48,500 nt of DNA from Glandiceps talaboti (GCF_964340395.1 NC_135554.1:10019475-10067974); one strand, 5' to 3'; shown: positions 20,093-32,939, counted from the first letter of the stretch. Numbers and translations: made by a program. Notes: generated by a model not told the origin, from the sequence alone.

Positions 20093-21490
20093 ATGGTTTT
20101 ACTAACTCTTATAACGTGTCTTACAGTTGCCTACTACAAGGTGACGTCACAGCCGTGGCCGGGTGCATCGACAGAGATGGGTATGTGAAAATATTTATTA
20201 ATTTTTCTTTGATATTTGTTGTTAGAAAATCGACGCATAGTGCAGACAGATATACTTCGTCTGCCGCCATCTTTATCGGGCATGCACTAGAGATTAGGTG
20301 TCAAACAATAATATTGCATTGTATTTTCGCTCTTTATTCTACTCTTTTTACTTTTTAATTTATGGGTCCATATTTTTTTGCTGTTGTTTTATATTTATTT
20401 TCGAATTTTTAGATAGCATATATGAATATCAAAGATCTTCAAACAGAAACAAAATTAAACAAACACCCCCCCCCCCCCGAAGTCGTTTTTCGTTCTCACT
20501 TTCTGTTGATTGAAGATTTCAAAAAGTTTTCCTTTACTGTGTTCGATGGGTCAGATTTTATACCTTTATTAATTCACATTCATAACTGATTTGGTGTTAA
20601 TTTTATTCGTTCAAGACCTCGGTCCAGCTGTTAGGCGAAAAACGCCAAAGGTTCCGAAGAAGGAGGAGGAATCCCTCGAAGTTCTTCGCACCAAAGGCAA
20701 ACGTCCTAAGCGAGGTCATGGAGATAAATCGAAAACTATTCCGAAAACCGTCGAAAAAATTGAGGAAATAAGGGAAAGAAACCCAAACCTCGATGTTAAT
20801 TTGAGTGAGATGATAAGGGTCAGACCTAACGACAAGTGTCAGACACTACCACAGATTCCGCCGCTGAACCCAATACCTAATCAGGAGAGGTCTCGCGGAA
20901 TGCTGAAGACTTCGTTGGAGATGCATGATCTACGTCTCACACGTACTAGCCAGTCAGAACCTGTACATGCAAGTGCAGGCGTCTGCATAGCTACTGACAT
21001 AAACTGTTCCGATATGGCACAAGCAAGGGGTGATATCGCTGGGACATGCAGGGACTCCTCTGCACAAGCAGGTGCAACCGGCAGTGCAGGGATGGACACC
21101 CCCCGTGACAGACTCAATGACTTTCCTGAAAGATTCGGCTCATGGCCCGAGGGCCCTTCAACCGGATTAAACAAATATGGACAGTGTTTTGGATGTCGAC
21201 CTGGTGGTGCATCAGTTGGCGGTTTACGACAACCGAACATCAAAAAGGCACCCTCTATCGAGGACTGTACATCTGACAGTGAACTGCTTGGTGCTACCGG
21301 CTTTGATGCTAAGGCATTGGATAAGAAGTTTGATGCTGATATGAAAAGAGCTATGCAAGCTTCCTTGGAGGATATTAACCCGAGTCAAGATGAACCAGAA
21401 GGAGCCGTCGCCGCCGCCCCCTTTCCTCTAGCAGACAGATATGATCAACTTCTTCAGAGAGCTATCGAAGCGTCTCTGAGAGAGGTTTAA
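20093..21490 (+). CDS. Unit 3: tandem-UIM protein with hydrophobic N-terminus (type B)
   Basis: CDS 20093-20180 joined to 20616-21490, 320 residues. Intron 1 is only 435 bases. Its first part is homologous to type A, but it lacks the quadruplex/microsatellite region and carries a C14 tract (about 20465-20479). The acceptor is TTATTCGTTCAAG|, with a weak pyrimidine tract. Distinctive residues, some shared with unit 4: KRGHGDKSKTIPKTVEK and NLDVNLSEM; unique: FGCRPGG (Arg to Gly), GLRQPN, and EGAVAAAPFP in the inter-UIM linker. Both UIM cores are intact. Confidence 0.85.
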
Positions 21491-21960
21491 GAGCATCTAC
21501 CGATAAGAAAGGTAAGAATCTTAGAACACCTAATCTCCTAACCTGGTGATCATGAATGCACTTGCAATTGTCAACTGCAATGTCTTACGAAGATGGAAAA
21601 TATGAAGATATATTCAGGTCATAGCTATAGTTATTCATAACATCAATACATTACTATAAATAAAGAGAAACGAAAGGACGGGTTTCCGAAGGGATAAGAA
21701 TGATGAAACTTTTGAACTTTTAGGAAAGGAGAAATGTAATTTGATTTCTGTCACAAACATTGACATGGCGATGAATATATGAGTATAAAAACAAAACAAA
21801 AACAGAATGTGTATGTTGAGGGCGCGATTATAGGTTGTACGTGTATGATTCAAAGTTGATGCAAGGTGATATTCACCTCATACTTAAAACTCTCATATTT
21901 GATTATGCACCACTAGTTTCTCGTTGTACATGTTTTTACCGTTTGCATATTTAACAACTT

Positions 21961-22029
21961 TCTTTCTCTTTCTCTTTCTCTTTCTCTTTCTCTTTCTCTT
22001 TCTCTTTCTCTTTCTCTTTCTCTGTCCCC

Positions 22030-22100
<71 letters not shown>
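21961..22100 (+). repeat. (CTTTCT)n and (CTGT)n compound microsatellite in unit 3 intron 2
   Basis: About ten hexamers of CTTTCT are followed by GTCCCC and about 18 CTGT copies, ending CCCCCCAG| at exon 3. It forms an unusually long all-pyrimidine-rich tract. Confidence 0.85.
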
Positions 22101-22108
22101 CCCCCCAG

Positions 22109-22530
22109 AGGATAGCGCTCCACAGCGAAACCCATGATGTCTAAGACAGAACTACAATCTCTCCATGTTATTGCAATATCGTAACGTACTGTGTATGGTA
22201 CAACCAACGTGGACCTACTTGTCTTTGTTAGTGATCTCGCTTGTGTTAGAGCGCAGAGAGGGAGTGGATGTCGCTGAGATGTTGCAGAATCAGGAATTTA
22301 TATGGTACTACTAGTGTTTCTTACGTCATGCAATGGATCGTCAGAGTGGCCAACGAACCATTCATCCATGCAAAGTATGCAACTATCAACTATCAACTAC
22401 CAGATCATTTCAAGGGATCTATACGAAGCATATATATTGCGTGTCCCAAAGTGGTCTTTGTATGACATTTCTGATATCTGCTATTTCACGTAACGTCCAA
22501 AAATATTGAGAAATAAAATTATTCGTAATT
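22109..22530 (+). other. Unit 3 exon 3 (3'UTR) with poly(A) signal
   Basis: Starts AGGATAGCGCTCCACAGCG. AATAAA at 22512-22517. Donor upstream is AAAG|GTAAG at 21511/21512. Confidence 0.7.
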
Positions 22531-23284
22531 TTATATGATAATGTTTACGTCGATTCTTATTAGACAACGATGTGAAAAAGGGAACACAAAAATATGGCAA
22601 AGTGACAATAGCATGCACCTAACGGGTTTATATAATTAAAGTATACATTGAATTGGTGAGACCTGTACATTCAAATTAATAGATAAACAGTTAAAAAAAT
22701 ATATAATTTGTTTAAAAAAACAGAAAACAATGAGTGTAAGGTAAGTAAACCATAAGAAAGAAAGAACCGAAGATAGGAAAGACTAGAAGAATAGAATGGA
22801 AAGGGGTGTGGGTCACAATTGTATTTAAAAGAATAAGAAAAACGTAGACTATACAACGCAAATTTTACTAGAAAATATATTATTGTTATCACTCACTTTG
22901 CCCTTTCTTTTCAACTTCATTATAAAATGCTCTATAAGATATGAAAAAAACCCAACACATTCACACTTCCTGGGAGGATAGTAACCAGAATAGCCGTAAA
23001 AGAAAAAAAAACACCTGACCGATAGCTGGAGTGTACATTACTTAGGGCATATATAGATGGAAAATTGTTGAAATGAAAATGAACCCATCAGTACTAGGGA
23101 TGTGTGTTTTGAGTTTAAAATATTATTTTTGATACAAAACATACAAATGCCAAACTACTGGCATGATTGATCTGAGATTTATTGGTGATGTACAGAGGGA
23201 TATGCAGATAATTATCAAAAAAAAACCATTGCTCATTACATCAGTGATATGCAAATTAGGGCTAACAAGTTTCGTCCGAGTAAA
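22531..23284. other. Spacer 3, left part, with a deletion
   Basis: Shared spacer sequence, but ATGCTCTATAAG joins directly to ATATGAAAAAAACCC (near 22940). The whole block from the A-rich repeat to the first two-thirds of the exon 2 fragment is missing; only the last 50 bases of that fragment remain (22943-22995). Confidence 0.6.
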
Positions 23285-23575
23285 AAAGTTATACATACAT
23301 ACAGATACATACAGTTACTTTATTGCCATGTGTTTAAAAAAAACATTGGAATATGACTTTTCACGAGCGCCCCATATTAAAAGTGTACATTTAAAATTCG
23401 GATTACAGAGGGATAAAAACTCTTCCTAAAACGTTCAGACGATGTCTTAATGCTGCGATAACGTCGACCAGAGCGTAAAATGTTAAAAAGACTATTTGCA
23501 GGATGGCTAGAATCCTGAAGTAGCCTTACGTAATGACCTCCAATGGTATATAGAGTCAAGTGTTGGCAGATCAGT
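23285..23575 (-). mobile_element. 5'-truncated non-LTR retrotransposon fragment in spacer 3
   Basis: Absent from spacer 1 at the same point. On the minus strand it encodes the C-terminal end of a non-LTR ORF2: LFNILRSGRRYRSIKTSSER, then FRKSFYPSVIRILN and a stop, the familiar S-G-R-R-Y/L-R-S-I...R-F/Y-x-N/K-S-F-x-P end of CR1/Jockey-type proteins. The 3' end has GGCAATAAAGTAACTGTATG followed by short GTATGTAT repeats. Truncated by target-primed insertion or later loss. Confidence 0.65.
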
Positions 23576-23889
23576 ATCTTGAAAACTACTTGATGCATGG
23601 GGTTGAAACTTAGTAGGGATGTATCTAAAGGTGTTATTCTGCAGACAAATTAACACATCTGGGCCTAGCAACCATAACCTCAGCCTTAGCAACAATAAAT
23701 GATGTATATTACAAAGATAACAGGGATAGTAGGCAAACGAATGAACAGACAAAAGATGCAAGCAATTATCCCTAGCAACAAGACCATGCCCATAGCAACA
23801 GTCAAATGTTGGTGTGTATCATTACCAATCGAAACCCCAAGATAGGTATGCAATGTGGATTGATATGATACAAGGTTACGCTGTTAATG

Positions 23890-24127
23890 GCCTGTGGTAT
23901 TTGTTGCCATATGCGAAAGCGCGTAATCACGTTTTCTCTACGTACATCTACGCGCGAATCCCGAGAGATCGAAGATCGATCACATGTTCTTTTTTGACGC
24001 AAACAAAACAGAATGGAATAATATAGTCATGTGATCAAAATTCACAAATCAAGACGACACACTGTTGGATAGAGCGCAGCATATAGTAGTTAGTGAACAG
24101 TCAGTTGACACGCAAAGTGTTACAACT
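23890..24127 (+). promoter_or_regulatory. Unit 4 promoter and 5'UTR
   Basis: Both E-boxes have lost their CpG (CACATG and CATGTG). The CpG blocks TACGCGCGAATCCCGAGAGA and the AATAATATAG motif are kept. Confidence 0.45.
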
Positions 24128-25509
24128 ATGGTTTTACTAACTCTTATAACGTGTCTTACAGTTGCCTACTACAAGGTGACGTCACAGCCGTGGCCGGGTG
24201 CATCGACAGAGATGGGTATGTGAAAATATCTATTAATTTTTCTCTGATATTTGTTGTTAGAAAATCGACGCATAATACAGACATATATACTTCGTCTGCC
24301 GCCATCTTTATCGGGCATGTATGACAGGCTATGAGTCAAACAAGACTGTTGTATTTTCGCTCTTTGTTCTACTCTTGTATTTATTATACTTTTTAATTTA
24401 TGGGTCCATATTTTATTGGTGTTCTTTTGATTTTTTTTTCGGACTTTTAGATAGCATATATGAATATCAAAGATCTTTCAACACAGACAAAAACAAAGTC
24501 GTTTTTCGTTCTCAATATCTGTTGATGGAACTTTTCAAAAAGTTTTCCATTACTGTGTTCGATGGGTCAGATTTTTTATCTTTATTAATTCACCTTCATA
24601 ACTGATTTGGTGTTAATTTTATTCGTTCAAGACCTCGGTCCAGCTGTTAGACGAAAAACGCCAAAGGTTCCGAAGAAGGAGGAGGATTCCCCCGAAGTTC
24701 TTCGCACCAAAGGTAAACGTCCTAAGCGAGGTCATGGAGATAAATCGAAAACTATTCCGAAAACCGTCGAAAAAATTGAGGAAATAAGGGAAAGAAACCC
24801 AAACGTCGATGTTAATTTGAGTGAGATGATAAGGGTCAGACCTAACGACAAGTGTCAGACACTACCACAGATTCCGCCGCTGAACCCAATACCTAATCAG
24901 GAGAGGTCTCGCGGAATGCTGAAGACTTCGTTGGAGATGCATGATCTACGTCTCACACGTACTAGCCAGTCAGAACCTGTACATGCAAGTGCAGGCGTCT
25001 GCATAGCTACTGACATAGACTGTTCCGATATGGCACAAGCAAGGGGTGATATTGCAGGGACATGCAGGGACTCCTCTGCACAAGCAGGTGCAACCGGCAG
25101 TGCAAGGATGGACACCCCCCGTGACAGACTCAATGACTTTCCTGGAAGCTTCGGCTCATGGCCCAAGGGCCCTTCAACCGGATTAAACAAATATGGACAG
25201 TGTTTTCGATGTCGACATGGTGGTGTATCAGTTGGCGGTTTACAACAACCGAGCATCAAAAAGGCACCCTCTATCGAGGACGGTACATCTGACAGTGAAC
25301 TGCTTGGTGCTACCGGCTTTGATGCTAATGCATTGGATAAGAAGTTTGATGCTGACATGAAAAGAGCTATGCAAGCTTCCTTGGAGGATATTAACCCGAG
25401 TCAAGATGAACCAGAAGGAGCCGCCGCCGCCGCTGCCCCCATTCCTCTAGCAGACAGATATGATCAACTTCTTCAGAGAGCTATCGAAGCGTCTCTTAGA
25501 GAGGTTTAA
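24128..25509 (+). CDS. Unit 4: tandem-UIM protein with hydrophobic N-terminus (type B)
   Basis: CDS 24128-24215 joined to 24632-25509, 321 residues; the extra residue is one more Ala in the run between the UIMs. It shares RGHGDK, TVEKIEE and VNLSEM with unit 3. Unique changes include NPNVDVN, GSARMDTP, FRCRHGGVSVGG, QQPSIKK and GFDANAL. It also has EDGTSDSE in place of EDCTSDSE, shared with units 5 and 6, so a cysteine is lost in those three. UIM 1 and UIM 2 cores are intact and all splice sites are consensus. Confidence 0.85.
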
Positions 25510-25980
25510 GAGTGTCTACCTATAAGAAAGGTAAGAATCTTAGAACACTTAATCTCTTAACCTGGTGATCATGAATGCACTTGCAATTGTCAACTGCAAT
25601 GTCTTACGAAGATGGAAAATATGAAGATACTAGTATTCAGGTCATAGCTATAGTTATTCATCACATCAATACATGATTACTATAAATAAAGTGAAACGAA
25701 AGGACAGGTTTCAGAAGGGATAAGAATGATGAAACTTTTGAACTTTTAGGAAATGTAATTTGATTTCTGTCACAAACATTGACATGGCGATGAATATATG
25801 AGTATAAAAACAAAACAAAAACACAATGAGTATGTTGAGGGCGCGATTATAGGTTGTATGTGTATGATTTAAAGTTGATGCAAGGTGATATTCACCTCAT
25901 ACTTAAAACTCTCATATTTGATTATGCACCACTAGTTTCTCTTGTTGTACGTGTTTTTCCCGTTTGCATATTTAACAACT

Positions 25981-26032
25981 TTCTTTCTCTTTCTCTTTCT
26001 CTTTCTCTTTCTCTTTCTCTTTCTCTGTCCCC

Positions 26033-26079
<47 letters not shown>

Positions 26080-26080
26080 C
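25981..26080 (+). repeat. (CTTTCT)n and (CTGT)n microsatellite in unit 4 intron 2
   Basis: Same compound structure as unit 3 with fewer copies, ending CCCCCCAG| before exon 3. Donor at 25530/25531. Confidence 0.85.
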
Positions 26081-26087
26081 CCCCCAG

Positions 26088-26510
26088 AGGATAGTGCTCC
26101 ACAGCGAAACCCATGATGTCTAAGACAGAACTACAATCTCTCCATGTTATTGCAATATCGTAACGTACTGTGTATGGTACAACCAACGTGGACCTACTTG
26201 TCTTTGTTAGTGATCTCGCTTGTGTTAGAGCACAGAGAGGGAGTGGATGTCGCTGAGATGTTGCAGAATCAGGAATTTATATGGTACGACTAGTGTTTCT
26301 TACGTCATGCAATGGATCGTCAGAGTGGCCAACGAACCATTCATCCATGCAAAGTATGCAACTATCAACTATCAACTACCAGATCATTTCAAGGGATCTA
26401 TACGAAGTATATATATTGCGTGTCCCAAAGTGGTCTTTGTATGACATTTCTGATATCTGCTATTTCACGTAACGTCCAAAAATATTGAGAAATAAAATTA
26501 TTCGTAATTT
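26088..26510 (+). other. Unit 4 exon 3 (3'UTR) with poly(A) signal
   Basis: Starts AGGATAGTGCTCCACAGCG. AATAAA at 26491-26496. Confidence 0.7.
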
Positions 26511-26955
26511 TATATGATAATGTTTACGTCGATTCTTAATAGACAACGATGTGAAAAAGGGAACATAAAAATATGGCAAAGTGATAAAAGCATACACCTA
26601 ACGGGTTCGTATAATTAAAATATACATTGAATTGGTGAGACCTATACATTCAAATTAATAAATAAACAGTTAAAAAATATAATTTGTTTAAAAAACAGAA
26701 AACAATTAGTCTAAGGCAAGTAAACCAGAAGAAAGAAAGAACCGAAGATAGGAAAGACTAGAAGACTAGAATGGAAAGGGGTGTGAGTCACAATTGTATA
26801 TAAAAGAATAAGAAGAACGTAGACTATACAACGCAAATTTTACTAGAAAATATATTATTGTTATCACTCAGTTTGCCCTTTCTTTTCAACTTCATTATAA
26901 AATGCTCTATAAGTTTCATCATTCAATGATCGTACATGTCCCTTTGACGTTCACC

Positions 26956-27102
26956 TCGTTTTCAACAAAACAAAACAAAACAAAGCAAAGCGAAGCAAAG
27001 CAAAACAAAACAAAACAAAAATCAAATCAAAGCAAATCAAAGCAAAGTAAAGCAAAAACCAAACATCAACAACAACAACACTACACAACAACACTACACA
27101 TC

Positions 27103-27149
<47 letters not shown>
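26956..27149. repeat. (AAAAC/AAAGC)n and (CAA)n simple repeats, spacer 4
   Basis: Tandem pentamers AAAAC and AAAGC with variants, then a CAA run of about 17 copies. The same block, at different lengths, is in spacers 5, 6 and 7 (31706, 36111, 38935). Confidence 0.9.
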
Positions 27150-27183
27150 AACCCATGATAATAACCGGGTTAAGAAATGATGT

Positions 27184-27621
27184 TGTTGGGTTTCGTAGAG
27201 TTGAACGGTATAAGTATGGATAGTTCTAACGTTGTACTCTAGCACTCACACTCTCATACTCTCGTACGGGATCGTTCAGGTCCAAGTCGGGGATTAGTCA
27301 CGACTGAGAAGAGATTTCGGCTTGCCAGAATCACCTACCCGAGAGCTCGTCTGATTCTGGATGTTTAATTCTCATCTTCAGTATACTTCGAATACAATGG
27401 AATTTACACAAAAACTATAAATAGAAAATCACACCCTAAGATCATGCCATCATAAAAGTTATTATGTACTTTTCTCTAACCAATCATGTGAATATCTATT
27501 ACATCATGTTTGCCCAGATCTAGATTCGTCATCGCCAGTCTATTTCTGACCTATGACCTACAATGCCGAAAAGTAGAATTTATTCCCATAATTCAGAAAT
27601 GCGATATTTTGGATCGTAACA
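27184..27621. mobile_element. Solo LTR in spacer 4
   Basis: A 438-base insertion begins TGTTGGGTTTCG and ends GGATCGTAACA, the TG...CA form of an LTR. ATGT flanks both sides (27180-27183, 27622-27625). Spacer 5 has the uninterrupted GAAATGATGTGAATTT. No internal retrotransposon sequence is present. A 3'-truncated copy of the same insertion is at 39164-39288. Confidence 0.7.
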
Positions 27622-27920
27622 ATGTGAATTTACGTTATCAAGGAAATTTATAGTTTTGTTAAATGATCATGAAAATTAAAAGTAACGGATGTAAACTCTA
27701 TGCCTTCCGTTAGGAAATAACTCTAACCATCCCATAATTCTTTCAGTTCGTATTATCACAATTCAAAATTCTAAACTTACCATGCATATGATTTAATTAG
27801 TAAATTGGTAAGTTAGTTTTACAAATAATCTGATATTTGAAACTGGTATTCTTAGCATATTGCCCAATTGCCGCGCGGAATATTAATTATTATGTACATC
27901 TGTAATTATTACGACAGCCC

Positions 27921-28082
27921 GGCGAACATCAAAAAGGGCGCCCTCTATTGAGGACTGTACATTTAACAGTGAACTGCTTGGTGCTACCGGCTTTGATGCT
28001 AAGGCATTGGATAAGAAGTTTGATGCTGATATGAAAAAAACCCAACACATTCAAACTTCCTGGGAGGATAGTAACCAGAATA
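27921..28082 (+). pseudogene. Decayed fragment of exon 2 in spacer 4
   Basis: Begins CGAACATCAAAAAGGGCG and runs through the degraded UIM 1 region (ACTTCCTGGGAGGATAGTAACC). Frame broken by the G insertion. Confidence 0.75.
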
Positions 28083-28599
28083 GTCGTAATAGAAAAAGAA
28101 GCCTGACCGATAGCTGGAGTGTACATTAGTTAGGGCATATATAGATGGAAAATTGTTGAAATGAAAATGAACCCATCAGTACTAGGGATGTGTGTTTTGA
28201 GTTTAAAATATTATTTTTGGTACAAAACATACAAATGCCAAACTACTGGCATGATTGACCTGAGATTTATTGGCAATGTACAGAGGGATATGCAGATAAT
28301 TATTGAAAACTACTTGATGCATGGGGTTGAAACTTAGTGGGGATGTATCTAAAGGTGTTATTCTGCAGACAAATTTACACATCTGGGCCTAGCAACCATA
28401 ACCTCAGCCTTAGAAACAATAAATGATGTATATTACAAAGATAACATGGATAGTAGGCAAACGAATGAACAGACAAAAGATGCAAACAATTATCCCTAGC
28501 AACAAGACCATGCCCATAGTAACAGTCAAATGTTGGTGTTTAAAACTCCCAGATAGGTATGCAATGTGGATTGATATGATACAAGGTTACGCTGTTAAT
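28083..28599. other. Spacer 4, right part
   Basis: Shared spacer sequence; the non-LTR fragment and its flanks are deleted here (CAGATAATTATTGAAAACTAC). No gene seen. Confidence 0.55.
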
Positions 28600-28838
28600 G
28601 GCCTGTGGTATTTGTTGCCATACGCGAATGCGCGTAATCACGTTTTCTCTACGTACATCTACGCGCGAATCCCGGGAGATCGAAGATCGATCACATGTTC
28701 TTTTTTGACGCAAACAAAACAGAATGGAATAATATAGTCATGTGATCAAAATTCACAAATCAAGACGACACACTGTTGGATAGAGCGCAGTATGAAGTAG
28801 TTAGTGAACAGTCAGTTGACACTCAAAGTGTTACAACT
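28600..28838 (+). promoter_or_regulatory. Unit 5 promoter and 5'UTR
   Basis: Type B promoter with both E-boxes decayed to CACATG and CATGTG. It has the short upstream frame ATG AAG TAG (28792-28800), otherwise found only in unit 1. Confidence 0.45.
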
Positions 28839-30210
28839 ATGGTTTTACTAACTCTTATAACGTGTCTTACAGTTGCCTACTACAAGGTGACGTCACAGCC
28901 GTGGCCGGGTGCATCGACAGAGATGGGTATGTGAAATTATCTATTGATTTTTCTCTGATATTTGTTGTTAGAAAATCGACGCATAATGCAGACAGATATA
29001 CTTCGTCTGCCGCCATCTTTATCAGGCATGAATGAGATGCTAGGTGTCAAACAAGAATATTGTATTTTCGCTCTTTGTTCTACTCTTGTATTTATTATAC
29101 TTTTTAATTTCTGTATCCATATTTTTTGCTTGTTGTTTTAAATTCATTTTCGGATTTTTGGATAGCATATATGAATATCAAAAACCTTTCAACACAAACA
29201 AAAACAAATATAAACAAAGAATCCCCCCCCCCATTTCGCTTTCTGTTGATGGAACTTTTCCTTTACTGTGTTCGATGGGTCAGATTTTTTATCTTCATTA
29301 ATTCACCTTCATAACTGATTTGGTTTTAATTTTATTCGTTCAAGACCTCGGTCCAGCTGTTAGACGAAAAACACCAAAGGTTCCGAAGAAAGAGGACGAA
29401 TCCCCCGAAGTTCTTCGCACCAAAGGCAAACGTCCTAAGCGAAGTCGTGGTGATAAATCGAAAACGATTCCGAAAACCGACGAAAAAATTGAGGAAATAA
29501 GGGAAAGAAACCCAAACCTTGATGTTGATTTGAGTGAGATGATAAGGGTCAGACCTAACGACAAATGTCAGACACTACCACAGATTCCGCCGCTGAACCC
29601 AATACCTAATCAGGAGAGGTCTCGCGGAATGGTGAAGACTTCGTTGGAGATGCATGATCTACGTCTCACACGTACTAGCCAGTCAGAACCTGTACATGCA
29701 AGTGCAGGCGTCTGCATAGCTACTGACATAGACTGTTCCGATATGGCTCAAGCAAGGGGTGATATTGCAGGGACATGCAGGGACTCCTCTGGAACCGGCA
29801 GTGCAGGGATGGACACCCCCCGTGACAGACTCAATGACTTTCCTGGAAGCTTCGGCTCATGGCCCAAGGGCCCTTCAACCGGCTTAAACAAATATGGACA
29901 GTGTTTTCGATGTCGACCTGGTGGTGCATCAGTTGGCGGTTTACAACAACCGAACATCAAAAAGGCACCCTCTATCGAGGACGGTACATCTGACAGTGAA
30001 CTGCTTGGTGCTACCGGCTTTGATGCTAAGGCATTGGATAAGAAGTTTGATGCTGACATGGAAAGAGCTATGCAAGCTTCCTTGGAGGATATTAACCCGA
30101 GTCAAGATGAACCAGAAGGAGCCGCCGCCGCCGCTGCCCCCATTCCTCTAGCAGACAGATATGATAAACTTCTTCAGAGAGCTATCGAAGCGTCTCTGAG
30201 AGAGGTTTAA
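28839..30210 (+). CDS. Unit 5: tandem-UIM protein with hydrophobic N-terminus (type B)
   Basis: CDS 28839-28926 joined to 29345-30210, 317 residues. A 12-base in-frame deletion removes four residues of the AQAGAT repeat-like stretch (RDSSGTGSAG). Other changes: KEDESPEV near the start of exon 2, DADMERAMQ in UIM 1 (Lys to Glu, more acidic and closer to the UIM consensus) and DRYDKLLQRA before UIM 2. EDGTSDSE is shared with units 4 and 6. Intron 1 carries a C-run ending before ATTTCGCTTTCTG. All exon junctions are consensus. Confidence 0.85.
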
Positions 30211-30717
30211 GAGTGTCTACCTATAAGAAAGGTAAGAATCTTAGAACACTTAATCTCCTAACCTGGTGATCATGAATGCACTTGCAATTGTCAACTGCAA
30301 TGTATTACGAAGATGGAAAATATGAAGATATATTCAGGTCATAGCTATAGTTATTCATAACATCAATACATGATTACTATAAATAAAGAGAAACGAAAGG
30401 ACGGGTTTCAGAAGGGATAAGAATGATGAAACTTTTGAACTTTTAGGAGAGGAGAAATGTAATTTGATTTCTGTCACAAACATTGACATGGCGATGAATA
30501 TATGAGTATAAAAACAAAACAAAAACAGAATGTGTATGTTGAGGGCGCGATTATAGGTTGTACGTGTATGATTTAAAGTTGATGCAAGGTGATATTCACC
30601 TGATACTTAAAACTCTCATATTTGATTATGCACCACTAGTTTCTCTTGTTGTACGTGTTTTTCCCGTTTGCATATTTAACAACTTTCTTTTTCTTTTTCT
30701 TTCTCTTTCTCTGTCCC

Positions 30718-30749
30718 CGTCTGTCTGTCTGTCTGTCTGTCTGTCTGAC

Positions 30750-30794
<45 letters not shown>
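30718..30794 (+). repeat. (CTGT)n microsatellite in unit 5 intron 2
   Basis: About 19 CTGT copies with one variant, then CACCCCCTCTCTTTCTCTCT and CCCCCAG| at exon 3. Donor at 30231/30232. Confidence 0.85.
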
Positions 30795-30821
30795 CACCCC
30801 CTCTCTTTCTCTCTCCCCCAG

Positions 30822-31245
30822 AGGATAGTGCTCCACAGCGAAACCCATGATGTCAAAGACAGAACTACAATCTCTCCATGTGAGTGCAAGATCGTAACAG
30901 TACTGTATATGGTACAACCAACGTGGACCTACTTGTCTTTGTTAGTGATCTCGCTTGTGTTAGAGCGCAGAGAGGGAGTGGATGTCGCTGAGATGTTGCA
31001 GAATCAGGAATTTATATGGTACGACTAGTGTTTCTTACGTCATGCAATGGATCGTCAGAGTGGCCAACGAACCATTCATCCATGCAAAGTATGCAACTAT
31101 CAACTATCAACTACCAGATCATTTCAAGTGATCTATACCAAGTATACATATTGCGTGTCACAGAGTGGCCTTTGTATGAAATTTCTGATATCTGCTATTT
31201 CACGTAACGTCCAAAAATATTGAGAAATAAAATTATTCGTAATTT
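30822..31245 (+). other. Unit 5 exon 3 (3'UTR) with poly(A) signal
   Basis: Starts AGGATAGTGCTCCACAGCG. AATAAA at 31226-31231. Confidence 0.7.
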
Positions 31246-32939
31246 TATATTAAATGTTTACGTCGATTCTTAATAGACAACGATGTGAAAAAGGGAACAC
31301 AAAAATATGGCAAAGTGACAATAGCATGCACCTAACGGGTTCATATAATTAAAATATACATTGAATTGGTGAGACCTATACATTGAAATTAATAAATGAA
31401 CAGTTCAAAAAAAAAAAATAAGTTGTTTAAAAAACAGAAAAAAATGAGCACAAGGCAAGTAAACTATAAGAAAAGGAAGGTAGGAAAGACTAGAAGAATA
31501 GAATGGAAAGGGGGGTTGGTCACAATTGTATTTAAAAGAATAAGAAGAACGTAGACTATACAACGCAAATTTTACTAAAAAACATATTGCCACTTAGTAT
31601 TGTTAGCACTCAGTTTGTCCTTTCTCTTCAACTTCATTATAAAATGCTCTTTTAGTTTCATCATTCAATGATCGTACATGTCCCTTTGACGTTTACCTTG
31701 TTTTCAACAAAACAAAACAAAACAAAACAAAACAAAACAAAACAAAGCAATATAAAAAAAACACACAAAAAAACCAAAAAAAAACAAAAACAACCATGAT
31801 AATAACATGGTTAAGAAATGATGTGAATTTTTTTTATCAAGTAATATTTAACAGTTTTGTTAAATGATCATGAAAATTAAAAATAACGGATTTAACTATA
31901 CTTTACGTAAGGAAATAACGCTAACCATCCCATAATTCTTTCAGTTCGTATTATCACAATTCAAAATTCTAAACTTACCATGCATATGATGTAATTAGTA
32001 AATTGGTAAGTTAGTAAAATTACAAAGAATCTGATATTTGAAGCTGGTATTCTTAGCATATTGCTTAATTACCGCGCTGAATAGTAATTATTATGTACAC
32101 CTATAATTATCACGACAACGGAACATCAAAAAGGGCGCCCTCTATTGATGACTTACATCTGACAGTGAACTGCTTGGTGCTACCGGCTTTGATGCTAAGG
32201 CATTGGATAAGAAGTTTGATGCTGATATGAAAAAAAACTAACACATTCACACTTCCTGGGAGGATAGTAACCAGAATAGTCGTAAAAGAAAAAAAAACCT
32301 GACCGATAGCTGGAGTGTACATTAGTTAGGGCATATATAGATGGAAAATTGTTGAAATGAAAATGAACCCATCAGTACTAGGGATGTGTGTTTTGAGTTT
32401 AAAATATTATTTTTGGTACAAAACATACAAATGCCAAACTACTGGCATGATTGACCTGAGATTTATTGGCAATGTACAGAGGGATATGCAGATAATTATC
32501 AAAAAAAAACATTGCTCATTACATCAGTGATATGCAAATTAGGCCTAACAAGTTTCGTCCGAGTCAAAATGGCTAGAATCCTGAAGTAGCCTTACGTAAT
32601 GACCTCCAGTGGTATATGGAGTCAAGTGTTGGCAGATCAGTATCTTGAAAACTACTTGATGCATGGGGCTGAAACTTAGTGGGGATGTATCTAAAGGTGT
32701 TATTCTGCAGACAAATTAACACATCTGGGCCTAGCAACCATAACCTCAGCCTTAGCAACAATAAATGATGTATATTACAAAGATAACAGGGATAGTTGGC
32801 AAACGAATGAACAGACAAAAGATGCAAGCAATTATCCCTAGCAACAAGACCATGCCCATAGCAACAGTCAAATGTTGGTGTGTATCATTACCAATCTAAA
32901 CCCCAAGATAGGTATGCAATGTGGATTGATATGATACAC
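31246..32939. other. Spacer 5
   Basis: Shared spacer sequence. It holds the AAAAC simple repeat (31706-31795), the empty LTR site (near 31815), an exon 2 fragment (32113-32280) and a short leftover of the non-LTR element (32572-32640: its 5' side only, GGCTAGAATCCTGAAGTAGC). No gene seen. Confidence 0.6.
32113..32280 (+). pseudogene. Decayed fragment of exon 2 in spacer 5
   Basis: Same extent as in the other spacers, with the frame-breaking G insertion and an extra base loss (GATGACTTACATCTG). Noncoding. Confidence 0.75.

Noticed and set aside
20093-20275. Antisense frame beginning at the complement of GCCGCCAT (MAADEVYLSALC) across exon 1 of unit 3
   Set aside because: Type A units have an early stop at the same place, so it is not conserved in the family.
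26902-27180. Plus-strand frame rich in Lys/Gln/Asn in spacer 4
   Set aside because: It translates AAAAC/AAAGC and CAA simple repeats; it varies in length and frame between spacers.
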